Shown piece by piece: positions 26,483 through 34,556 of a DNA stretch of 64,000 bases. Each line of letters opens with the position of its first letter. Position 1 is the first letter of the stretch. The translations under genes were made by a program, and so were the position numbers. The notes beneath the pieces are model-generated. The model ran no database searches and was not told the DNA's origin. It was given only the letters and a program-made list of their open reading frames with translations. This stretch comes from a virus. Location of the stretch: the IMG/VR virus record IMGVR_UViG_3300020187_000012, positions 61,504 through 125,503 of that record; one strand, 5' to 3'.

Positions 26483-27597
26483 TGATTAGCCAAGAAGTAA
26501 AAGACCAACCCGTAAAAAGAGTTTGGATTCTTGGTGATATGCACTTAGGTATTCGTTCAAACTCTAATGAATGGTTAGAAATCCAAAAGGACTTCTATGA
26601 AAATCAATTTATCCCAACATTAAAAGAAAATGTTAAAGAAGGTGATATTTTAGTACAAGTAGGTGATGCGTTTGATAATAGACAGTCAATTAACTTAAAG
26701 GTGCTTAGCTATGCCGTAGACCTATTCGAGCGATTGGGTCAGATTCTACCAACCCATATTATTTGTGGTAACCACGATATTTGGGCAAAGAAGTCTAATG
26801 AGATTACATCAATTGATTCACTTAAGTGGATTCCAAACGTTCAGATTTATAAAGAACCTGAACCTATGAAGTGGCACGACAAGAACATTTTGATGATGCC
26901 TTGGAGGAGAGACCCACAACACGAAGCTGAAACGCTTGCCGAATTCCCATCAACAGATATTGTATTTTGTCATTCAGAAGTTCGAGGCATTTCACTAAAC
27001 AATAAAGTGAAGAACATGCATGGTTCAGATGCCAATACTTTTTCAAAATATACTGCAGTTTATTCAGGTCATATTCACTATCGTCAAACTAAAGGTGCTT
27101 TGAGAATGGTTGGAACGCCATATGAATTAACGCGTTCAGATTCTGGTAATACCAAAGGTTTTGATATGGTTGATTTAGAAACTATGGAAGAGACGTTCTT
27201 TGAGAATACAGTATCACCTAAGTTTGTTAAGTTTAATCTTACAACCCTTTACAATGTTACACTGGGTGACTTTAAGCAACACATCTCCAATAACTTTGTA
27301 GACCTATTCGTTCCAAGTAAAATTGCAACAAACGCGTCCTTAAGTGCTTTAATCAATAGGGTTCAACGCGTTGCTAGAAAAATTGAACCAAATATTTATC
27401 AAGAGCAAGATATTATTGATAAAGACCTTCATGACATGGAACAGATTGAGGGTGAATTTAAAAGCTATAATATTTTACATTTGTTTGATTCTTATGTTGA
27501 TGCTTTATCACACGATAAAGAAATGAAACAAAAGATTAAAGAAGAACTAAAAAATGTATACAATAAGGTTGTTAACAATTACGACGTAGACCAATGA
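26482..27597 (+). CDS. 47: Recombination endonuclease subunit gp47 (Mre11/SbcD-like)
   Basis: A 371-residue calcineurin-like phosphoesterase. The five metal-binding motifs are visible in order: LGDMHLG, VGDAFDN, CGNHDIW, FCHSE and YSGHIHY. With gp46 it forms the Mre11-Rad50-type complex that resects DNA ends for recombination and degrades host DNA in T4. It overlaps gp46 by four bases (ATGA), ensuring balanced synthesis. Confidence 0.93.
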   Translation: MISQEVKDQPVKRVWILGDMHLGIRSNSNEWLEIQKDFYENQFIPTLKENVKEGDILVQVGDAFDNRQSINLKVLSYAVDLFERLGQILPTHIICGNHDIWAKKSNEITSIDSLKWIPNVQIYKEPEPMKWHDKNILMMPWRRDPQHEAETLAEFPSTDIVFCHSEVRGISLNNKVKNMHGSDANTFSKYTAVYSGHIHYRQTKGALRMVGTPYELTRSDSGNTKGFDMVDLETMEETFFENTVSPKFVKFNLTTLYNVTLGDFKQHISNNFVDLFVPSKIATNASLSALINRVQRVARKIEPNIYQEQDIIDKDLHDMEQIEGEFKSYNILHLFDSYVDALSHDKEMKQKIKEELKNVYNKVVNNYDVDQ

Positions 27598-29267
27598 AAA
27601 TAGTATCGATTGAATTTAAAAATATCGCGTCTTACGGAAACAAAAAGCAAAAGCTTGAGTTCCCAGAAGATTCAGCAGAATTATATTTAACTTTAGGTAA
27701 AAATGGTTACGGTAAAACAACCATTGCAAATGCTATTGTATTTGGTTTATATGGTAAAGTTGAAGGTGTGAAACTCGGTGACTTACCTAATCGTATTAAT
27801 AAAGAACTTTGGGTTAGAGTTAATGTGATTTGTGGTACAATGAATGTTGTTATCGAAAGAGGTTTAGCACCAAGCAAATTCAGCGTAACTATTAACGGTG
27901 TTGAATACGATAAGGCTGGTAAGAAATCTGTACAGGATTATTTAGAAGATGAAGTATATGGTATTCCATATCATGTATTTAAGAACATTATCATTTTATC
28001 TATTAATGATTTCAAGTCTTTCTTGACAATGACACCTACTGATAAAAAACAAATTATCGATAGAATGTTTGGTTTCTCAGTATTGAATGATATGCAGCGT
28101 GTTGTTAAAGAAGACCGTAAAGTTCTCAAGTCTGACTTAGATAATTTTGAATCTGAATTGACACAAATCAATGAGTCTATTATTCAAGTTAAAATGCAAC
28201 TTAATAAGATGCAAGCTGAGAGTGCTGAAAAAGATAAAGATAAGATTAAGCAGCTTAAAGACAAATTAGTTAAATTTAATGACAATAAGAACAAGCTTGA
28301 AGATGCACAACAAACTATCGTTAAACACCTGGGCAAACTTGAAGATGATTTATCTACTAAGAATGTAAGCTATTCTAATTTAAATTATGAATTGCAAACA
28401 CTTAAGAAAAAACTAGCACTTTACGAAAAGAACGCATGTCCAACATGTGAGACGCCATTAAATACTGAATTCCACACTGAAAAGAAAGATGCTTATAATG
28501 TAAAAGCTGAGGCTATTCCAGGCAAAATGGAAGTATTAGAGTCTGAAGTTGGTGCTGTAAAGTCAAGTATTCAAGACGCTCGTACCAAGCAGTCAGCCAT
28601 TCGTGATAAAGTATCAGCGTTGAAAACAAACATGCAGGTTATTAAGAATGAATTGATTAATATCCAAAAAGCATCAACAGACGCTGACCAGTTTGCACAT
28701 CTTGAAAACTTAATCAGTCAATTCAAAACACAAGAAGATGATAAGACTTCTGAAAAGTCAACAGTTTCTAATGATTATTACTTCCTTGAAACTATTGAAG
28801 CTATTTTAGGTGAAGATGGCGTAAAGAACATGGCAGTTAAAACAATCCTACCGGGGTTAAATGCTAATATTGCTGCGATGATTAACACAATGCACTTACC
28901 GTTTCATATTAGATTTGATGATAAGTTTAATTGTATTATTAATCATCTAGGTGAAGAAATTAATCCAATGACACTTTCAACAGGTGAGCGTAAAGCTGCG
29001 GACTTTATTATCATTATTGCTATCATCAAGATTCTTAAGTTAAGATTCCCACAATTGAATCTATTATTTTTAGATGAGTTACTTTCATCAGTTGATTCTG
29101 ACGGTGTTTATAACATACTTAAGATTTTAGCTCAAGTGATTAAAGAGAATAAAATCAACACGTTTGTGATTAACCATTCAGTTTTACCTCACGAAATCTT
29201 TGATAAGAAAATACAGATTTATCGTGATAACGGTTTCTCTAAATTTGAAATTGAGACCATAGAATAG
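27594..29267 (+). CDS. 46: Recombination endonuclease subunit gp46 (Rad50/SbcC-like)
   Basis: A 557-residue SMC-like ATPase, similar in size to T4 gp46 (560 aa). Walker A is KNGYGKTT near residues 36-43. Long coiled-coil arms flank a zinc hook (CPTC, C282/C285). The ABC signature LSTGERKAAD is near 462, and Walker B LLFLDELLSSVD near 488. Partner of gp47. A late-type promoter begins two bases after its stop. Confidence 0.94.
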   Translation: MKIVSIEFKNIASYGNKKQKLEFPEDSAELYLTLGKNGYGKTTIANAIVFGLYGKVEGVKLGDLPNRINKELWVRVNVICGTMNVVIERGLAPSKFSVTINGVEYDKAGKKSVQDYLEDEVYGIPYHVFKNIIILSINDFKSFLTMTPTDKKQIIDRMFGFSVLNDMQRVVKEDRKVLKSDLDNFESELTQINESIIQVKMQLNKMQAESAEKDKDKIKQLKDKLVKFNDNKNKLEDAQQTIVKHLGKLEDDLSTKNVSYSNLNYELQTLKKKLALYEKNACPTCETPLNTEFHTEKKDAYNVKAEAIPGKMEVLESEVGAVKSSIQDARTKQSAIRDKVSALKTNMQVIKNELINIQKASTDADQFAHLENLISQFKTQEDDKTSEKSTVSNDYYFLETIEAILGEDGVKNMAVKTILPGLNANIAAMINTMHLPFHIRFDDKFNCIINHLGEEINPMTLSTGERKAADFIIIIAIIKILKLRFPQLNLLFLDELLSSVDSDGVYNILKILAQVIKENKINTFVINHSVLPHEIFDKKIQIYRDNGFSKFEIETIE

Positions 29268-29268
29268 A

Positions 29269-29277
29269 GATATATAC
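29269..29277 (+). promoter_or_regulatory. Late-type promoter GATATATAC, very close to the start codon
   Basis: The motif ends only five bases before the ATG at 29283. If the start site lies about six bases downstream, as for T4 late promoters, the mRNA would be leaderless or nearly so. Confidence 0.5.
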
Positions 29278-29282
29278 TATCT

Positions 29283-30071
29283 ATGGCAACGTACAACGTA
29301 AAATTTAACAAGGATGATAGTGTTATTAGACACGTCATTATAGGTCTCTTGGCAGATTTAAATAATAAGGTGTACTTTTACCGTCAACTTGATAATAATA
29401 AAAGAGTTGAGGTTGATGTACCTTTTTATTATGCAGTATCTGGCGATGAAGATTTCTTAAAGGATAACTTTTTATTCTTAACTAAAGATGGTTTAAGATG
29501 TGAACCTGACGGTGCTAAAGCTGATGGTAATTACGATAGGGTTCCACGTGGTGTGGTAAACTTTACAGGTATGTCTATCGATTCTGCTAAATTAGTTAAC
29601 AAGCGCATTAGAGGTTCATATACTAAGATGAATGAGAACGGCGCAATGGAAGGTTACAATGCTGAATTTGAAATGATTCCAGTTAACATTTCAGTTGATG
29701 TTGAAATTATCACATCATCACAGTTAGATAACTTTAAGATTGTTGAACGTATTATTAAAAGACTGTATAAATCAAATCAATATAATATAGAGGTTGGTGA
29801 TTTGAATGAGGGTTCTTATAGACTTTCATCTTATTATGCAATGCCTGAGGATTATACAGTAGAAAGACCTATTGAATTTTCATTTGATTCAAATGAAGGT
29901 TATAAGGTTACATTCTCATTAGAAATTAATTCATTCATTCCATCGTTTGAATGGGAAACTGAAATGCATGTTGGTAACAGGATGTTTGAAATCCACACAC
30001 AGCCTACAAACACTAAGCAAGAGGATTTTAATAGAACATCTGATGATAATCCAAAACGCATCGTAGAGTAA
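29283..30071 (+). CDS. 15: Tail terminator / sheath stabiliser (gp15-like)
   Basis: A 262-residue protein whose architecture follows T4 gp15 (272 aa): an N-terminal helix with LLADLNNKVYFYRQ, then RVEVDVPFYYA. A middle IPVNISVDVEI strand precedes the FKIVERIIKRLY helix, and a late EINSFIPSF segment stands where gp15 has EVNGWMYPP. gp15 caps the completed tail and joins it to the neck. A late-type promoter precedes it. Identity is by pattern, not a catalytic motif; another neck or tail protein is possible. Confidence 0.55.
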   Translation: MATYNVKFNKDDSVIRHVIIGLLADLNNKVYFYRQLDNNKRVEVDVPFYYAVSGDEDFLKDNFLFLTKDGLRCEPDGAKADGNYDRVPRGVVNFTGMSIDSAKLVNKRIRGSYTKMNENGAMEGYNAEFEMIPVNISVDVEIITSSQLDNFKIVERIIKRLYKSNQYNIEVGDLNEGSYRLSSYYAMPEDYTVERPIEFSFDSNEGYKVTFSLEINSFIPSFEWETEMHVGNRMFEIHTQPTNTKQEDFNRTSDDNPKRIVE

Positions 30072-30080
30072 GATATATAA
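30072..30080 (+). promoter_or_regulatory. Late-type promoter GATATATAA
   Basis: Located immediately after the stop of the gp15-like gene and 22 bases before the ATG at 30103. Confidence 0.6.
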
Positions 30081-30102
30081 AAAAATAAAGAATATTATAA
30101 CT

Positions 30103-30867
30103 ATGAATCTATCACCAGTTAAAATTATTAACGAAAACGAAATTGAATTTTACCTACACGGTAAATCATTCACCGTAAACACTACTGAAAATACTGTAGT
30201 TGAAAACGAAACTATTTCAAAAGAACTTCACACATTAGCATGGGCTGTTGAAAACTTCCAGTTCATTGAAGATAAAATTGTATGGCATAAAGGTATACAC
30301 AAAATGTGGTACAACATTACTGAATCAAAATTCTACATGGGTAATACTGAAGTTTTAGATGAAGGTTTTGTCAACTTTATCATGTCTGCTGGAGTTATTA
30401 GATATAACGAAAAGCCAGTTGCTGAGGCATTTGTATATGCTGCAAATAATGCTGAATCATTTGTTAATTTAGACTTTGTTAAAACAGTTAATGAAAATGG
30501 TAACCTAATTGACGTTATGAAGTTTGGCGAAAACATTTACATTTCTAGAATTAATGAAGCTGCTAAAATCTATAATTTCTTTAAGGCAAACACTGCAAAT
30601 GCTGCGGTTGAGTATGTTAATGAAAAGACTAATGTAAACATCACTGAATTTGTTGCTGAATTAGTTGAAGGTGAATTAACTGAATACGTTGACGCACTTG
30701 ATGAAATTGCAAAGAAGCAAGAAATCATTACATTCTTAAAAGATCAAAGAAACAGATTAGCTGAAGCTGATAAATCAATTGAAGAAATCAATGCAGCAGA
30801 CGCACTTATTGAAAGTGAGATTGCTAAATTTGAAACTGAAATTAAAGAATTAAAAGCTACGCTATAG
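30103..30867 (+). CDS. Hypothetical late (virion-associated?) protein
   Basis: A 254-residue protein: strand-rich first 120 residues, a helical Ala/Asn-rich middle, and a C-terminal coiled coil (about 200-254, ending IKELKATL). It is monocistronic, with a late-type promoter before it and a terminator after it, which fits a virion component. No family recognised. Confidence 0.6.
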   Translation: MNLSPVKIINENEIEFYLHGKSFTVNTTENTVVENETISKELHTLAWAVENFQFIEDKIVWHKGIHKMWYNITESKFYMGNTEVLDEGFVNFIMSAGVIRYNEKPVAEAFVYAANNAESFVNLDFVKTVNENGNLIDVMKFGENIYISRINEAAKIYNFFKANTANAAVEYVNEKTNVNITEFVAELVEGELTEYVDALDEIAKKQEIITFLKDQRNRLAEADKSIEEINAADALIESEIAKFETEIKELKATL

Positions 30868-30968
30868 TGCAATCTAAAGTTATTAAGACATTAGAGCTGG
30901 AAGACGGCGAAGGCATTTAAATTGCTCAAATCTTATTAAGATACCTCGGGGTTCTATTCCTAGGGATC

Positions 30969-30992
30969 AAGCCCGGTAATCCCGGGCTTTTT
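30969..30992 (+). terminator. Rho-independent terminator
   Basis: Eight-base stem AAGCCCGG/CCGGGCTT with a five-base loop and a T tract. It closes the late gene at 30103; I see nothing else in the 100 bases between them beyond weak inverted repeats. Confidence 0.85.
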
Positions 30993-31005
30993 ACTTGTGT
31001 CTCTT

Positions 31006-31036
31006 TTGAAACACTTAATGATAACTATCGTATAAT
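31006..31036 (+). promoter_or_regulatory. Middle-type promoter TTGAAAC-N18-TATAAT
   Basis: TTGAAAC at 31006-31012 and TATAAT at 31031-31036, just before the late sigma factor gene. The late regulator is thus itself read from a middle-type promoter, as logic demands. Confidence 0.65.
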
Positions 31037-31068
31037 AAGTAATAATATTAATAACAACTACACTAATC

Positions 31069-31443
31069 GTGGCTAGAAAAAAGAATTATTTAAATAATAA
31101 AGACCTTTACGCAGAGATTGTAAAGTCAAAAGAACAGGATAAGCTGACGCCGACTGCTGAAAAAATGCTTATACTATTGGCTGAAAACGCAATTCGTAAA
31201 ATGTCATATGTTTATAATGATGATAGGCAAGATTGTTTGCAGTTTGCTATACTTGATCTTTTAAAGTACTGGCGTAACTTTAATCCAAAGTATCCTAACG
31301 CATTTGCATACTTTACGGAGATTGCGAAACGTGGCTACGCTAAAGGTTGGAATAAAATTCACCCGGTTAAATATAAAGATACAATGTCAATTGATAGAGC
31401 AGGTGCTAAACCAGGTGAAGAAGGTGGCTTGTTTTCTATATAA
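31069..31443 (+). CDS. 55: Late-transcription sigma factor (gp55-like)
   Basis: A 124-residue protein, shorter than T4 gp55 (185 aa), starting at GTG 31069. It keeps the gp55 pattern: YLNNKDLYAEIVKSK at the N-terminus (T4: YVNNKELLQAI), a DDRQDCLQFAILDLLKYWRNF helix pair as in sigma region 2, and NAFAYFTEIAKRGYAKGW (T4: NPHAYITQACFNAF). It ends GGLFSI, a possible clamp-binding tail. gp55 directs host RNA polymerase to late promoters; the GATATATA motif in this window is its likely target. The middle loop and C-terminal linker of T4 gp55 appear reduced. Confidence 0.8.
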   Translation: MARKKNYLNNKDLYAEIVKSKEQDKLTPTAEKMLILLAENAIRKMSYVYNDDRQDCLQFAILDLLKYWRNFNPKYPNAFAYFTEIAKRGYAKGWNKIHPVKYKDTMSIDRAGAKPGEEGGLFSI

Positions 31444-31919
31444 TGTCAATCAAGAAGGTTCGCCCTACAAAAAAGTCTAAGTTTATACAAGGTTATTTTA
31501 AACCTAATAATCCTTCAAAATATGTAGGACCTGAACCTATTATATACAGGTCATCTTGGGAACGTAAGTTTATGATGTGGTGCGATAATAACGAGCTTGT
31601 TATTATGTGGTCATCTGAACCTGTTGAAATACCATATTGGTCAAAACTTCATAAAAAGCAACGTAAGTATTATCCTGACTTTTATATTAAAGTTAAAAAG
31701 CACGATGGCGAAATTGACCATATCCTTATAGAGATTAAGCCAGAGGCTCAAATCAAAAAACCAAAACCACCCACTAAAAATTCTAAAAAAGCTTTAGACA
31801 ATTACAGATTTCTTGCAGAACAGTACGTAATTAATAAGGATAAATATATTGCGGCACAACACTTTGCCAATGATAGAGGTTGGCGGTTTGCTGTAATGAC
31901 AGAAAAGTCTCTTAAATAA
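31443..31919 (+). CDS. 4: Head completion protein / nuclease (gp4-like)
   Basis: A 158-residue protein matching T4 gp4 (150 aa). Features: IYRSSWERKFMMWCDNN near residue 35, WSSEPVEIPYW near 58, YYPDFYIK near 80 and ILIEIKPEAQ near 98. The D...ExK arrangement (PDF, EIK) is that of a PD-(D/E)XK nuclease fold. gp4 acts in head completion after packaging. It overlaps the gp55 stop by one base and the next gene by one base. Confidence 0.85.
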   Translation: MSIKKVRPTKKSKFIQGYFKPNNPSKYVGPEPIIYRSSWERKFMMWCDNNELVIMWSSEPVEIPYWSKLHKKQRKYYPDFYIKVKKHDGEIDHILIEIKPEAQIKKPKPPTKNSKKALDNYRFLAEQYVINKDKYIAAQHFANDRGWRFAVMTEKSLK

Positions 31920-32524
31920 TGGGTCAAATTAAAAAAGACATTCAAGCTTTGGTTTCAGAATTAGGTTCTAAATCAAATGCCATTAAGGAATCAACTAAAT
32001 GGTATTCAACATCGTTATCAGCTTTTAGAAATAAAGAGGTTGTTAAGTACGGTGAGCGATTCAGACCTGGTAAGATTTATGTATTTAGGTATGATAACCC
32101 TATTACAGAAAATATAGAGTGGTGGGATAGAAATCCAGTTGTTTTAGCCTTAGACCCACATAAAAGCAACGATGTCGGTATAAATCTAAACATGCTGCCA
32201 CAAGATGTAAAAGAAACATTACTGGATGATTTACATATAAGATTAAATGGGCAGATAAAAACCAACAAAACAAGGTCGCCTAATAATGCATCGGGTCAAG
32301 GTCAATTAAACCTAACATATGCCGGTGCAAAACGTTATTTAGACAAGTTTGGTTGTGGTTTTGCTATAAGACAATATAAACCAAACTTAAAAGCTAAACA
32401 AGCTGTGGTGTCTTATGAGAACTGGTCAAAGATTGTACTTTGTGATTTTGCAGATTTTGAAGGTATTTCAAGAGGTGCGGTAATGGCGATGTATAGAAAG
32501 TATTATAATAATAAGAATATATAA
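31919..32524 (+). CDS. Conserved-looking protein between head completion and portal genes
   Basis: A 201-residue soluble protein with a strand-rich PGKIYVFRYDNPI segment near residue 50, DRNPVVLALDP near 70, and a C-terminal helix with RGAVMAMYRKYY. It lies between the gp4-like and portal genes and is coupled to gp4 (TAATG), so a head or DNA-end role (for example the position of gp2 in T4) is possible, but I do not recognise the family. Confidence 0.6.
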   Translation: MGQIKKDIQALVSELGSKSNAIKESTKWYSTSLSAFRNKEVVKYGERFRPGKIYVFRYDNPITENIEWWDRNPVVLALDPHKSNDVGINLNMLPQDVKETLLDDLHIRLNGQIKTNKTRSPNNASGQGQLNLTYAGAKRYLDKFGCGFAIRQYKPNLKAKQAVVSYENWSKIVLCDFADFEGISRGAVMAMYRKYYNNKNI

Positions 32525-32542
32525 ACAAATTAAAGCAATTAA

Positions 32543-34144
32543 ATGGCAGGTTTTGTAAATCCAAAAAATGGACCTCTTTCTTACGGTAAGAGACCATTTA
32601 CTTTAAGTACGGCTCTTAAGAGTCTTTCGTCGTTTGGAATGTATTATGATGACATGGTACTTCGCCAATCACAGGCAATTGGCCCAGTAGAAGATGCATT
32701 AGGCTACGGTCAAATGAACATGATGGGTGTTGACAATGACGATATGTACAGTGCATTCGCATCGCTGTCAATGGCTGATACTAATATGCGTAAGTCAATC
32801 CCTCTTTTTGATAGGGATTACGAATCTAAGAGAGAAGAGCTTAGAAAATTTTCGCTAAATGATGAGATTGAAGATATACTTGACATCCTTTGTGATGAAA
32901 CAATGGTATATGACGAAAAGAATTTCTTTTGTTATCCAGATATTATTGGCTTAGATGTATCTGATGAGGTTGATGCTTATTTTAAAAGGTCGTTCAGGCA
33001 GATTTATCAATACTTCGGATTTAACGGTGACCAATCAGCTTGGTACTTTTTTAGAAAGTTTCTGATTGACGGTTATCTTTCATTTGAAATCATTTATAAT
33101 GAAGCACAAACTGAAATCATAGGCTTTAAAGAGATTGACCCAATTACTTTAATGCCAGGTTTCAACAGTGACGACGGTAAAAAGGTATGGATTCAGTTTA
33201 AGGATAATCCAATGAAGGAAAGAGTACTTTATGATTCACAAATCATTTATATCTCTTACTCTTCTATTACAACAGTATCTAGAGTTTCTTATGTTGAGCG
33301 TTTGATTAGAGCGTTTAACTTGATGAGAATTATGGAACACACTCGTGTAATTTGGGCGGTTACTAATGCTTCATTTAGAATGAAGTTTGTTATCCCAATG
33401 GGTGGTAAGTCTAAGACAAGGGCTAAACAGTCTCTTGCACAGTTAATGAACAACTATAAAGAGGTTGTAGACTTTGATTGGGAATCAGGTACATTAGAGA
33501 CTGATGGTAAACCAATGCTACAATTCTCAAGAGAATACTGGTTACCTTCTAAAGAGGGTGAAACACCAGAAATAGAAACGCTTGGTGGTGACGGACCAGA
33601 CCTTTCAGATACGGAAGCACTTAAGTACTTTGCAGATAAATTAAAGCATGTTTCTAAAATTCCTTATAATAGATTCATGTATGAAGACGGTGGTGGTGAT
33701 TTCAACCTAGCTGCCGATGGTATGATTAGAGATGAGATTAAGTTTTCTAAGTTTATTAGAAGACTTCGTTCAGCATTCCAAGAGGTATTAGTTAAACCAA
33801 TGTACTTACAAATGTGTTTAAAATATCCTGAGTTTGCTAATGACCCACAATTTAAAACTCAAATTGCATTAAGATTCAACGAGGAGAATATGTTCGCTGA
33901 ACTTAAGAATATGGAAATCATGGAAAGAAGACTAGAATTTATTGGTGCAATGAGAGATAACTTAATGGTTACTAATGCAGCAACAATGGAAGAAGATCAC
34001 TTCTTTGATATGGACTTCTTAGTTGACAAGTACTTAAAACTATCACCGGACGATAAAGAGGCAAATGCTGCATATAAGGCAAGGTCAACTGAATCTGAGG
34101 CTGGTGAAGAACCGGAAGACCCAATGGGTGCAATGGGCATGTAA
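32543..34144 (+). CDS. 20: Portal protein (gp20)
   Basis: A 533-residue protein near the 524 of T4 gp20. It has the PLFDRDYESKREELRKFSLNDEI segment near residue 90 and the long wing/stem sequence with DETMVYDEKNFFCYP. The C-terminal part contains PYNRFMYEDGGGDFNLA and RDEIKFSKFIRRLR, typical of the family. Twelve copies form the packaging vertex that nucleates prohead assembly and binds terminase. The order portal, core protein, protease, scaffold, capsid is that of T4. Confidence 0.93.
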   Translation: MAGFVNPKNGPLSYGKRPFTLSTALKSLSSFGMYYDDMVLRQSQAIGPVEDALGYGQMNMMGVDNDDMYSAFASLSMADTNMRKSIPLFDRDYESKREELRKFSLNDEIEDILDILCDETMVYDEKNFFCYPDIIGLDVSDEVDAYFKRSFRQIYQYFGFNGDQSAWYFFRKFLIDGYLSFEIIYNEAQTEIIGFKEIDPITLMPGFNSDDGKKVWIQFKDNPMKERVLYDSQIIYISYSSITTVSRVSYVERLIRAFNLMRIMEHTRVIWAVTNASFRMKFVIPMGGKSKTRAKQSLAQLMNNYKEVVDFDWESGTLETDGKPMLQFSREYWLPSKEGETPEIETLGGDGPDLSDTEALKYFADKLKHVSKIPYNRFMYEDGGGDFNLAADGMIRDEIKFSKFIRRLRSAFQEVLVKPMYLQMCLKYPEFANDPQFKTQIALRFNEENMFAELKNMEIMERRLEFIGAMRDNLMVTNAATMEEDHFFDMDFLVDKYLKLSPDDKEANAAYKARSTESEAGEEPEDPMGAMGM

Positions 34145-34160
34145 AAAAATTAAAACTAAA

Positions 34161-34493
34161 ATGATTATAAAAACATTTGAACAGTTTATAGCTATTAAAG
34201 AAAATGCTATTAATGCAGGGCCAGAGTCTGAGGTTGTAATTGATGATATGATTACAACCAATGGTACTGAAATTTCCTCAGAAGAAATCTTAGGTATTGT
34301 TGTATCTTCAGATAACGAAAAACAGGTTGAAACTAAGATTCGTGAAAAGTATGGTGAGTTAGCATTTTCTACAGAAGACATATCTATTATTAAAAAATAC
34401 TGGAATGACTATTCAGCTGAAAACAAAGAAAAAGAGTTAGAGGCTGAAAAAGAAGCAGAGGGTGGTGAAGAAGACCCAACTGCGGGTATTTAA
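34161..34493 (+). CDS. Prohead core protein (gp67-like) with capsid-targeting-like leader
   Basis: A 110-residue protein from ATG 34161; an earlier in-frame ATG at 34065 lies inside the portal gene. The N-terminus MIIKTFEQFIAIKENA closely resembles the T4 capsid-targeting peptide. The C-terminus is very acidic (EKEKELEAEKEAEGGEED-type), as in T4 gp67, which lies at the same place between genes 20 and 21. gp67 is a core component needed for correct prohead shape and is degraded by the protease. Confidence 0.65.
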   Translation: MIIKTFEQFIAIKENAINAGPESEVVIDDMITTNGTEISSEEILGIVVSSDNEKQVETKIREKYGELAFSTEDISIIKKYWNDYSAENKEKELEAEKEAEGGEEDPTAGI

Positions 34494-34527
34494 TATAAAA
34501 AAACAAAATTCTTTGTTTTTTAACGTT

Positions 34528-34536
34528 GATATATAA
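34528..34536 (+). promoter_or_regulatory. Late-type promoter GATATATAA
   Basis: Lies 20 bases before the ATG of the protease-scaffold gene. Confidence 0.6.
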
Positions 34537-34556
34537 ACAAACATACTAACAGATTC

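Noticed and set aside
30868-30968. Possible tRNA or small gene between the late protein and its terminator
   Set aside because: No cloverleaf can be drawn and no start-stop frame of useful length exists; only weak inverted repeats are seen.
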